DNA from: Roseburia sp. CAG:10041_57
GTDB taxonomy: Bacteria; Bacillota; Clostridia; Lachnospirales; Lachnospiraceae
Assembly: GCA_001916965.1 (NCBI GenBank)
Contig: MNTL01000056.1
Span: forward strand, 1 to 46,862
Direction: 5' to 3'
DNA: 46,862 nt
Each line of letters starts with the position of its first letter. The first letter of the stretch is position 1. The notes beneath the pieces are model-generated. The model saw only the letters and a list, made by a program, of their open reading frames with translations, made no database searches and was not told where the DNA came from. A program made the translations under genes and the position numbers. This document shows positions 1 to 7,329 of the stretch, one piece after another.

Positions 1-46
1 CTTCATCCCAATAATTACAGGTGTGATCCTCGCAGTGATAAATCAT
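1..46 (-). CDS. 5' end of an unidentified gene running off the left edge
   Basis: An ATG at 44-46 is preceded on the minus strand by a good ribosome binding site (AGGAG at 56-60) and opens a frame reading MIYHCEDHTCNYWDE before the window ends. Only 15 residues are visible, with two Cys and two His among them, so the family cannot be named. An extended -10 (TG-T-TATACT, hexamer at 103-108) lies upstream and supports a real gene start. The recombinase and transposase debris begins a little further upstream, so its original upstream context may have been lost. Confidence 0.5.
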   Translation of the reverse strand, partial: MIYHCEDHTCNYWDE

Positions 47-70
47 CGTTTCTAACTCCTTCCGCCTGCT

Positions 71-125
71 GAAAAAAAGCAGCGCGTTACACTATTTTCC
101 ATAGTATAACACGCTGCTTCAAAAA
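71..125 (-). terminator. 16-bp inverted repeat with T-tract, terminator or operator
   Basis: Arms at 79-94 and 102-117 pair over about 16 bp with two G-U positions around a short loop. On the minus strand the hairpin is followed by seven Ts, as in an intrinsic terminator for leftward transcription from the transposase remnant. The repeat also overlaps the TATACT box at 103-108 that could serve the gene at the left edge, so it may instead act as a DNA operator. The sequence does not decide between the two. Confidence 0.5.
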
Positions 126-131
126 AGGAAA

Positions 132-143
132 GACCGATCGGTC
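132..143. promoter_or_regulatory. 12-bp perfect palindrome, TetR-operator-like
   Basis: GACCGATCGGTC is a perfect palindrome. The form GACC-N4-GGTC resembles operators of several TetR-family repressors. It lies upstream of the extended -10 at 103-108, which could drive the minus-strand gene at the left edge. No TetR gene is present in the window, so the link is inference. Confidence 0.3.
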
Positions 144-144
144 A

Positions 145-456
145 GTCCTCGTTGCCGAAGAACTTAGTATCAGAAGAACCGCAGCTTCCAATATCTATAA
201 CTGCGGAGCGGGTATTAAGCTGACTGCAGATATCCTTGGTCATGAGTCGCTGGATTCCACCACGCATTATGTGCGTGTAGATTTTACCGCGCTGAGAGAG
301 ATTTGCCACGAATGGCTCGGAAAATGCAGCTCATTAAGCCGTCCTCAAAGTATGTTTCAGCACTTGATTCTGAGACACAATGTATTCAAGGCAAATTCTA
401 CCGCAATGCACACGACAGACCGGAACCCTACATTTATTCAGAGAATGAAGTGCTGA
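145..456 (+). pseudogene. C-terminal remnant of a tyrosine recombinase
   Basis: An open frame without a sensible start carries the end of a phage-integrase-type catalytic domain: RRTAAS (second catalytic Arg region), then LGHESLDSTTHYVRVD, which contains the conserved LGH and the nucleophilic Tyr. The N-terminal DNA-binding domain and the first Arg and Lys motifs are missing, and the His normally before the RRT motif is not seen. The frame continues past the natural end of the domain (about 330) into sequence that belongs to a second recombinase in another frame. It is a fragment, probably of an element that carried tandem recombinases, such as a recombinase-in-trio element. Confidence 0.75.
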
Positions 457-743
457 TGCTTATGAACGAATGTGATCGTTTATATTCACCTGACGGGATC
501 CGTGCTCGTACCATAAAATGTATCATCGGACTTCTGTGGGCAACAGGAATGCGTCCTTCCGAACCAGTGAATCTGATACGAAAGGATGTGGATTTAGCGC
601 ATGCGTGTATTACGGTTCGTGAAACCAAGTTTGCGAAGGAACGTATTATCCCGGTTTCAACATCAGTGATTCAGGCACTTGAGGAATATATGGCAATACC
701 GCACAACTGCTACGATACGCATTACCAGGCGGCCATTTTGTAA
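303..743 (+). pseudogene. Second tyrosine recombinase, truncated at both ends
   Basis: The frame encodes the central part of a tyrosine recombinase: PYIYSENEV at the domain boundary, ATGMRPSEP with the first catalytic Arg, and VRETKFAKERIIPVS with the beta-hairpin Lys. Most of the N-terminal SAM-like domain is absent, and the His-x-x-Arg and Tyr motifs that should follow are missing. The frame breaks near 690-743, where the IS5-type remnant begins. It overlaps the first recombinase fragment in a different frame, which looks like a deletion that joined the end of one recombinase to the inside of the next. It cannot encode a complete enzyme. Confidence 0.7.
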
Positions 744-789
744 GAATCCATTAGGTCGCCCGTGCTTTTGCTCGCAGGAGCGCACTGAT

Positions 790-1413
790 TCAAGCTGCCA
801 GGCAGGGTCTGTCAGCCAGGATCAGATTCGCTAACGCGAACATGATATTGAATTTGGCTCTCTGCTTTTCGAGTCCTCGGTATCGTGTTTTTCGGAAACG
901 CAGTTGTTTCTTGACGACACCGAATACGTGCTCCACTTTGGCGCGGACAGAGGACTTTGCGTGTTCTGCTTTCTTTGCGGCATACTGACCGCTTTTGCTC
1001 AGCTTTTTCACTTGGGATGGACGGCGGTTGATTCTGTATTTGATCTTGCGACCAGCCTTGTTGCGGATGATCGCATCGCCGCGCTTTTCTGCTCCGAGGT
1101 AACCGCTGTCGCCATATACTTCATCTTCATCTCCGGTCAGCAGCTTGGATGTTTCTGTGGCATCATGGACATTCGCTGCTGTTGCCTCCACGGTATGAAC
1201 CAGTCCGCTGTCCCTGTCAACGCCGATATGTGCCTTATAGCCGAAGTGCCAGGCATTGCCTTTCTTCACCTGATGTGCATCCGGGTCCCGCTTCTTTTCC
1301 TTGTTCTTGGTGGAAGAAGGGGCGGAAATAATGGTGGAATCCACGATCGTTCCCTTTTTCAGGATGAGACCTCGTTCCATAAGTGCGGCAACCACCTGAG
1401 AGAACAGCTTCTC
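790..1413 (-). pseudogene. IS5-family transposase, 5'-truncated
   Basis: The product retains the catalytic core of an IS5-type DDE transposase: the first Asp in IVDSTIISAP, the second in YGDSGYLGAEKR and the Glu in VRAKVEHVFG, followed by a basic C-terminus. The frame is open only from 1413; a TAG at 1414-1416 interrupts it, and beyond that the sequence becomes the 3' side of the exporter gene. Full IS5 transposases are about 300-330 residues, so roughly the first third is gone. The 3' part seems to have interrupted the recombinase remnant to its left. No terminal inverted repeats could be identified, so the element is probably immobile. Confidence 0.8.
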
Positions 1414-1465
1414 CTACAATCCGTTCTCATCATATGAAATCATTATTCGAAAACTGCCCTGCCGC

Positions 1466-2416
1466 TCATCGAATAAACTGATTCTTGAGTATCAGAAATT
1501 CTTGTATTTGTTTCATAATATAGAAGAGAATCGCTCTGGCTTCAAATTCTTCCCGCGTCTGTGGCAATGGTTCCTTCTTCATCTGTGAAAATATCATTTC
1601 CAATTGTACGAGTAATTCTGTGCAATCATTCTCTCTATGATATTCTGTCTCTATTTGGCTGATAAACTGCGCAACGCTTTGGGTTTGCTGTGGTAATACC
1701 CGGATCATTGTAATACTTTGATATATATTTTTAAGCACACGGCTTTGATTTTCTCTCATTTTGATGTAATCAATTTCCTGCTGGCTTTCACCCCATAATG
1801 TATTATTCCAATTACGCAGTGCACAGTTCTTAGCACATTCAATCTTATCTTCCAGGGTTTCAAAACAATCCGGCTTGTAAAGTTGTCTTTCTTCTATGCA
1901 TATATCGTGGGACATCCGATGTAAAATTCTCCTGATTTCTTCGTCAACTTCCAGGGATAATCGATTAAATTCTTCTTCTGATCTGTGAAGATGCAGATTA
2001 ATGAGAATGCCGCAGGCTGTTCCTATGGCAAATAATAATATTTCATTTATAATTACCGGTACTTCAATACTCTGTTTTGTCAGGAAATGGGAAATCAGCA
2101 CCGAATCCATTGCAATCGCTTCCGGCCAATTGGCATTCAGACAAATCAATGTAAATAAAAATAAATATAATGTGAAAGAGGCAATATGGAATCCCAGAAA
2201 ATAGAAGCATAAGACAGCAAGGAGCAAAGCGCAGGCAAAAGCCACTCCTCTGTTCCACGCAGTCTTAAAAGTTTCTTTTTTGGTATTCTGAATACTGAGA
2301 ATTGTAATAATCCCGGCAGTTACCGCATATTCCAAATGCAAAAGGTCCGCAACCAGAATAGCTGCCACTGCCGCAAACGCTATCTTTATTGTTTTCCCTA
2401 AAACAGCCTTATTCAT
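1466..2416 (-). CDS. Aromatic acid exporter-family (FUSC-like) membrane protein
   Basis: A 316-residue protein with four to six hydrophobic segments in the first 140 residues, including MNKAVLGKTIKIAFAAVAAI and two later segments, then a soluble, mostly helical half rich in Glu and Gln. This is the layout of the ArAE_1 (DUF939) family with its C-terminal helical domain. Relatives are thought to export aromatic acids or similar compounds, but the substrate here cannot be read from the sequence. The start overlaps the stop of the yitT-like gene by 8 bases, so the two are probably co-translated. The stop lies directly beside the transposase remnant, but the C-terminus looks complete. Confidence 0.75.
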   Translation of the reverse strand: MNKAVLGKTIKIAFAAVAAILVADLLHLEYAVTAGIITILSIQNTKKETFKTAWNRGVAFACALLLAVLCFYFLGFHIASFTLYLFLFTLICLNANWPEAIAMDSVLISHFLTKQSIEVPVIINEILLFAIGTACGILINLHLHRSEEEFNRLSLEVDEEIRRILHRMSHDICIEERQLYKPDCFETLEDKIECAKNCALRNWNNTLWGESQQEIDYIKMRENQSRVLKNIYQSITMIRVLPQQTQSVAQFISQIETEYHRENDCTELLVQLEMIFSQMKKEPLPQTREEFEARAILFYIMKQIQEFLILKNQFIR

Positions 2417-3263
2417 ACTTCTTTCCTTTGGTAAATCCTCTTCCCCGGACTTCTTTTACCTGTCCGATCATAATAAAGGCATCCGGATCAATCTCCTGTA
2501 CCATTTCATTGATTGCAAACAGCTCTCTCTGGTTGACTACTGTGAGAATAGCATACATCTCTTTTCTGGTGTATCCTCCCTCTACCTCAAACAGTGTAGT
2601 TCCTCGATCGAACTGTGTTGCTATCTTATTATTGATTTCTTCATATTTTTCACTGATAATCTTAATCTGAATCTTGCTTTTACCGGCTACCAGGAGCTTC
2701 TCCAGAGTATAGGAATAAATGCATACCAGTAAAATGCCATACAATACCTGCTGCCTGTCAGATATGCTCATCTGAAGCAATAAAATAAGAACATCAAATC
2801 CGTATAACATGGCAGCTACCGGTAATCCTGTCTTTTTATGGATAATAAGCGGAGGAATGTCCATACCTCCGGTAGATGCGCCTGCCTGGATGACTAATCC
2901 GATTCCAGCGCCTATCAGCAATCCGGCAAATACTGTACAGAGCATGGGATCTGTGGTCAGAACTCCGACTCTTGTGGAGAGCATTTCCCCTATTCTCAAA
3001 AAGAAAGGATATACAAAGGTACTGACCAGCGTTGTCATGGCGAATTTTTTCCCAAGGAATAATGCTCCCAGAATAAACATGGTCACATTAAAAATAGTTA
3101 CAAAGGTACTGATCTGCAAGCCTGTATAGTGTTGGACAAAAATCGCAATTCCTGTCGTTCCTCCTGTAATCAGTCCTATAGGAAGTATAAAAAAGGCGAC
3201 TGCCAGAGAATACAAAAAATTACCAAATAAAATAATACTTAAATTATAAATCTTTTTCTTCAT
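2409..3263 (-). CDS. YitT family membrane protein
   Basis: A 284-residue protein with five or six membrane segments in its first 190 residues (for example FFILPIGLITGGTTGIAIFV and GLLIGAGIGLVIQAG) and a soluble C-terminal DUF2179 domain of about 90 residues containing TTLFEVEGGYTRKEMYAILTVVNQRE. This is the YitT/DUF161 architecture, common in several copies in Firmicutes. Its biochemical function is unknown; a transport or small-molecule sensing role is often suggested. It sits 35 bases after the acetyltransferase gene and overlaps the exporter gene, so the three may form one transcription unit. Confidence 0.85.
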   Translation of the reverse strand: MKKKIYNLSIILFGNFLYSLAVAFFILPIGLITGGTTGIAIFVQHYTGLQISTFVTIFNVTMFILGALFLGKKFAMTTLVSTFVYPFFLRIGEMLSTRVGVLTTDPMLCTVFAGLLIGAGIGLVIQAGASTGGMDIPPLIIHKKTGLPVAAMLYGFDVLILLLQMSISDRQQVLYGILLVCIYSYTLEKLLVAGKSKIQIKIISEKYEEINNKIATQFDRGTTLFEVEGGYTRKEMYAILTVVNQRELFAINEMVQEIDPDAFIMIGQVKEVRGRGFTKGKKYE

Positions 3264-3298
3264 GTTACTTACTGTACCTTCCGCTAAAGATAGTTATT

Positions 3299-4510
3299 TT
3301 AGAAATAGTCCGAAATATATGGCACCTGCTGCTCAATTGCATCTTCCAACATATCTATTACAGCTCCGTTCGCCTGTAATCTGCCGATTTTAGCCAAATA
3401 GTCCGGTCTTTTATACCCCATCAGCATAGTCGTCATTGTCTGGATGCTGATAACGTCTTCGCATTTTTCAGAAATCCTTGATACTTCACCATGCCCATCT
3501 CTGGATATCTCCAGTGAAAAAGTGCCCTGGTTGCATTCCATAATAGGATCCGTGAGTGTGAATTTCCATTCTCTGTCCGTAATATCAGGTTTAAAAGGAT
3601 AACGTGAGATAAACGCAGGAAAATCTACGATTCTTCCCATATAATAAGGAGAAATCACTTCTTTGATGCTTGCGTCTTCTAACAGAAAAGCCAATGGTTC
3701 GTCTGTGTATGTATCGCCTTCCACCTGATCAATCATGGAAAAATGCGCAGATACGAAATTCCATAATCCGGTTCTTGCTTCTTCATTATTGAAAATCATG
3801 TCTTTAATATGAAAGATTTCATTTTCGATCCAATAGATAATATACCCATCCGGTTCGTCTTTTTCATTATAATATATTGCAGCCATAATATCGTCCGAAT
3901 CCCAGAGCCAGTATTCATTCCATGCCAGTTCATCACGCAATATTGCACCATGTGTATGAGCTGCATAACGTTCATATGTCTTCTTCAGTTCCACACTGTC
4001 TGTTTTTACACGGCGTACATCTCCTGAAACCTGACGGTTCTTTGGCAGCTGATAATCTTTAATTTCATAGGAAATTTTATCTGAGATAAGCTCCCAGCCT
4101 TTTCTTCTGTAAAAAGGAATCGAATACGGATAAAGATAACAGATATACTGCCCTTTCTTGCGCATGTCCTTTAATGCCTGCTCCAGAAGCTTGTGCATGA
4201 GCCCCATATTGCAATACTCAGGGTAGGTTCCTACTCCGGTCAATCCGCCCATAGAATAGGTCACTCCAAATATCTTGACCTGCATTGGATATATTGCCAC
4301 CTGAGACACCAGATTGTCATCATCGAACCAGCCGATAACATCTGCCTTCTGCATGGTCGGGAACTTTGCCCGGATGATTTCTTTCTCCTGCCATCCAATA
4401 GAGCTCAGTTCATGCTCCGTAACCTGAAAAACATATCGAAGCAGTGCATTATACTGTTCCATATATTCACTGCCTACTGGTTTCATTTTAAGGTTCTTTT
4501 TATTCATCAT
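3299..4510 (-). CDS. Eis-like GNAT family N-acetyltransferase
   Basis: A 403-residue protein. The first 150 residues form a GNAT acetyltransferase domain with the acetyl-CoA region around TGVGTYPEYCNMGLMHKLLEQAL and the later CYLYPYSIPFYRRKGWE. A second GNAT-like region and an SCP2-like C-terminal domain follow. The length and layout match the Eis group, known from mycobacteria to acetylate lysine or amines, including aminoglycosides. The substrate here is unknown. The start ATG at 4510 has GGAG about 9 bases upstream; a second ATG follows immediately. Confidence 0.8.
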   Translation of the reverse strand: MMNKKNLKMKPVGSEYMEQYNALLRYVFQVTEHELSSIGWQEKEIIRAKFPTMQKADVIGWFDDDNLVSQVAIYPMQVKIFGVTYSMGGLTGVGTYPEYCNMGLMHKLLEQALKDMRKKGQYICYLYPYSIPFYRRKGWELISDKISYEIKDYQLPKNRQVSGDVRRVKTDSVELKKTYERYAAHTHGAILRDELAWNEYWLWDSDDIMAAIYYNEKDEPDGYIIYWIENEIFHIKDMIFNNEEARTGLWNFVSAHFSMIDQVEGDTYTDEPLAFLLEDASIKEVISPYYMGRIVDFPAFISRYPFKPDITDREWKFTLTDPIMECNQGTFSLEISRDGHGEVSRISEKCEDVISIQTMTTMLMGYKRPDYLAKIGRLQANGAVIDMLEDAIEQQVPYISDYF

Positions 4511-4566
4511 ACTTATTTCTCCGAATCGTTTTCATAAGTCTTCGTTTTCATTATTTGCCCAAATTA

Positions 4567-5820
4567 CTATAGCATGTTTTCTATAAATATTCCATACCCA
4601 CTGGTAGAATCATTCACCAGTACATGCGTCACTGCCCCTATGATCCTGCCATCCTGTATGATGGGTGCTCCACTCATTCCCTGCACGATTCCACCAGTAA
4701 GCTGCAGCAATTCTTCATCCGTAACAGTTAAGGCAATCTGTCGATTCAGGTTCTCTGCATTGGGCATCAGTCTGGTAATCCTTACATCATAATATTTGGT
4801 CTGTCCATCAATGTTACACAGAATCTGCGCATCTCCTTCTTTCACATCCTGCTTTAGTCCGACCGGCAGCGCCTGTGTGGTTATACTGTCTGCAAAAGCC
4901 TGGGATGCCACGCCGTAGATTCCCTCTTCCGTATTGCTCATAATGACCCCTGAGACCTGCTCCGGCTGATATTCAATGATTCCTGTAAGTTCCCCCGGTG
5001 TTCCTCTCTCCCCTTTTCTGATTGCAACGATCTCTGTATGATACAAAAGACCGCTGCCAAGCTGTAGAAGCTCTCCCGTATCTGTATCGTTAATTCCATG
5101 TCCAAGTGCTCCAAAATGAAGCTCTTCATCCAAAAAAGTCATGGTTCCGATTCCCTGTGCACTGTCTCTTAACCAGGTTCCGATCTTATACACTCCATTC
5201 TGATCCTGCATGGGACTGATTCTCACCTGAATTATCTTTTCATTACGCGATACCTGTAATACAATATCCCTGCCGCTTCCATTTTCCACATATTCCTTGA
5301 TCTGTCTCTTACCGGTAACTGCCACTCCATCCATTGCCATTACATAATCTCCAGCCTGTAATTTGTATACGGATGGAGACTGTTCCTGCCCTTGAGGTCC
5401 TTCAAAGGTTCCCGTATCAATTACCAGTACCCCCTGTGTCTTCATGTAGATTCCAATAGGCTGTCCTACAGGTATTAATCGGGTATTTTCAATTACTTCT
5501 ATATCTATGCTTTTAAGAGGAAGTACTCCAAAAAGCCTGAGTTCCATCTGACAGGTATCAGGACTTTCTCCTGCAACAATAGTCACTGGCTGGTTCAGCG
5601 CAATTACCTTATCTGAGTCCACATTCAACACACCGGAAGCCGGAACTTTCAGATCAATCCTTTGACTTGTCCCAGCCTGAATCCGTATGATATTAGGTAT
5701 TTTCTGTTCATAGTAGCTGTATGATGCCCACAAAAACATTCCCAGGGCAAAGCCCAGAAATGCATAGAGAAACAACTGATACCGACGTTTTCTCCGTTCA
5801 GATACTCTCATATTTTTCAC
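4567..5820 (-). CDS. spoIVB: SpoIVB peptidase (sporulation signalling protease)
   Basis: A 417-residue protein with a short basic N-terminus and one membrane anchor (about residues 14-33), a PDZ domain (around QAGDYVMAMDGVAVTGKRQI) and a C-terminal S55 serine peptidase domain. The catalytic His lies in GALGHGIND and the Ser in GIVQGMSGAPI. In Bacillus subtilis SpoIVB is made in the forespore and cleaves SpoIVFA to trigger pro-sigma-K processing. The GTG start at 5820 is chosen because AAGGG lies 11 bases before it. In many Clostridia recN, spoIVB and spo0A are adjacent; here an EAL gene lies on one side and an acetyltransferase on the other, and no spo0A is present. Confidence 0.95.
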   Translation of the reverse strand: MKNMRVSERRKRRYQLFLYAFLGFALGMFLWASYSYYEQKIPNIIRIQAGTSQRIDLKVPASGVLNVDSDKVIALNQPVTIVAGESPDTCQMELRLFGVLPLKSIDIEVIENTRLIPVGQPIGIYMKTQGVLVIDTGTFEGPQGQEQSPSVYKLQAGDYVMAMDGVAVTGKRQIKEYVENGSGRDIVLQVSRNEKIIQVRISPMQDQNGVYKIGTWLRDSAQGIGTMTFLDEELHFGALGHGINDTDTGELLQLGSGLLYHTEIVAIRKGERGTPGELTGIIEYQPEQVSGVIMSNTEEGIYGVASQAFADSITTQALPVGLKQDVKEGDAQILCNIDGQTKYYDVRITRLMPNAENLNRQIALTVTDEELLQLTGGIVQGMSGAPIIQDGRIIGAVTHVLVNDSTSGYGIFIENML

Positions 5821-5947
5821 AATTAATCATGCCCTTCTTCTATTTATAGCCTTATAGCCTCCAAATCCGAAGGCATTTTATTCTGATTGAATTATCAATG
5901 TATAGTATATGGGTTTTCCTTAAAAATACTTATGTCAAAATCTGTTA

Positions 5948-5976
5948 TTGTTGTCTGAATATTAACATGATATAAT
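5948..5976 (+). promoter_or_regulatory. Sigma-A-type promoter of the EAL-domain gene
   Basis: TTGTTG at 5948-5953, a 17-base spacer and a perfect TATAAT at 5971-5976 lie 57 bases before the EAL gene start. The surrounding 200-base divergent intergenic region is AT-rich and must also hold the spoIVB promoter, for which no clean sigma-G match was found. Confidence 0.7.
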
Positions 5977-6033
5977 TATTTTATCTGACATTATGCGAAT
6001 TATTTTTTGCTGTAAAAGAAAGGGCATTCAATT

Positions 6034-7305
6034 ATGTTTCATTCTACAGTTTCAGGACTTCCAGATTTGAAGTCTTTTCATGAATTTACTTATAAAATGT
6101 GGTCATCTGCACAGGATGATCGTTTTGCCATGCTCTTTCTTCGTATCAATGCCGGCAAAAAGAGTCTTACGGCTTCTTTTCTTGCTGATTTTGTCCAAAA
6201 TATAATACGAGGCAAAGAATATGTATTATCTGCATGTCAGACAGAGACGGATGCTTTTCTGGCTCTGGTAGACTTGGAACGTCTTCCTCTTAATCAATTA
6301 CACGACAGATTAAAAGCTGATTTCACAGGCTTTCTGTATTATTATGATTGTGTAATATATATTGGTGTTAGCTTCGCCACTTCCAGGCTATCTTCTATTC
6401 AGGAATGGGAAGCTATGGCAAAAACAGCCTGCGAAGCTGCCTGTATGCATGGGGTTTCTTCTAAGGTATCTCTTATGTTTTACCGGGAAACATTAAATAC
6501 ACAGCATCAGGAGCATCGTATTCTTCCTTTATTTGACAGCCTGTTATCTCATCATCATCTTGTCATTTATCTACAGCCCAAATACAGGCTTGGTCAATCG
6601 TCTCCCATCGGTGCGGAGGCTCTGGTTCGAATTCTGGATACGAATGGACATTTGCTGAATCCCGCTTCCTTTTTACCGACTCTTGCAAAATATGAGCTGG
6701 ACAACCAACTGGATCTTATGGTGATGGAAAGTGTTTTGAAGTGTTTACATACCTGGGATACATCTGGAATGACGCTACTGCCTGTCAGTATTAATATGTC
6801 ATCAGGGAATTTTATCAACTCTGATTTTATGGACATTTTCCTGAAAGTGATGGATAAATATAAATCTGTACGACATTTTCTTGGTTTTGAGATAGGCGCT
6901 GCTGATTTTTATTCCAGTCCAAATGATATGGAGTCCATGATTCACATGTTGCATGACTTAGGCAGTAGCGTCAGTCTGGATGGACTGGGAGGCGATACGC
7001 TTCTAATGAGTCAATTGGAAATCCCACCTGTGGATATGGTTAAATTCCATCGGCATTTCCTGCTCACCGGAATGAAAAATGCAAACAACCGGATTCTCTT
7101 TGAAAAAATGGCAGAAATATTCAATGCCTGCAATATTCCCGTCTTGTGTGAAGGAATCGAGACTTCAAAAGAAGCTCATTTTGTGCAGGAATGTGGCATT
7201 TCTTATATGCAGGGATTCTACTATGGACGCCCTGTTCCTTTTGATATCTTTGAGAAAAAATATATGATACCGCAGCCTGCTTATCTGGCATTTCACGCAC
7301 AATAA
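6034..7305 (+). CDS. EAL-domain protein with degenerate catalytic site
   Basis: A 423-residue protein. Residues 25-160 resemble a very degenerate GGDEF domain; residues 165-410 are an EAL domain. Kept motifs are E195-A-L, N254 (SINMS), E286 (FEI), D316, K337, E373 (CEGIE) and QG at 393-394. Lost are the second Asp of the usual DDFG motif (here LDGLGG) and the Asp of the KxD motif (here KFH). Both normally bind the catalytic metals, so c-di-GMP hydrolysis is doubtful. It may bind c-di-GMP or act through protein contacts. It is the only large plus-strand gene in the window, with its own promoter and a terminator shared with recN. There is no signal peptide or transmembrane segment, so it is probably cytosolic. 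Confidence 0.85.
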   Translation: MFHSTVSGLPDLKSFHEFTYKMWSSAQDDRFAMLFLRINAGKKSLTASFLADFVQNIIRGKEYVLSACQTETDAFLALVDLERLPLNQLHDRLKADFTGFLYYYDCVIYIGVSFATSRLSSIQEWEAMAKTACEAACMHGVSSKVSLMFYRETLNTQHQEHRILPLFDSLLSHHHLVIYLQPKYRLGQSSPIGAEALVRILDTNGHLLNPASFLPTLAKYELDNQLDLMVMESVLKCLHTWDTSGMTLLPVSINMSSGNFINSDFMDIFLKVMDKYKSVRHFLGFEIGAADFYSSPNDMESMIHMLHDLGSSVSLDGLGGDTLLMSQLEIPPVDMVKFHRHFLLTGMKNANNRILFEKMAEIFNACNIPVLCEGIETSKEAHFVQECGISYMQGFYYGRPVPFDIFEKKYMIPQPAYLAFHAQ

Positions 7306-7329
7306 AAGGAAGTCGTTTCAGACTTCCTT
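7306..7329. terminator. Bidirectional terminator between the EAL gene and recN
   Basis: Perfect 9-bp arms AAGGAAGTC and GACTTCCTT enclose a 6-base loop, with T-rich sequence on both sides. The hairpin follows the EAL gene stop directly, and the recN stop codon (7318-7320) lies inside the loop, so the last recN codons form one arm. Confidence 0.8.

Noticed and set aside
904..1437. Plus-strand open frame of 177 codons opposite the transposase
   Set aside because: It is the antisense shadow of the IS5 transposase, which carries recognisable DDE motifs; no ribosome site fits.
5820..5940. TTGACA and TATACT upstream of spoIVB as a sigma-A promoter, or a sigma-G promoter
   Set aside because: The spacing is 23 bases, too long for sigma-A, and no clean sigma-G -35 lies at 17-18 bases from the best -10.
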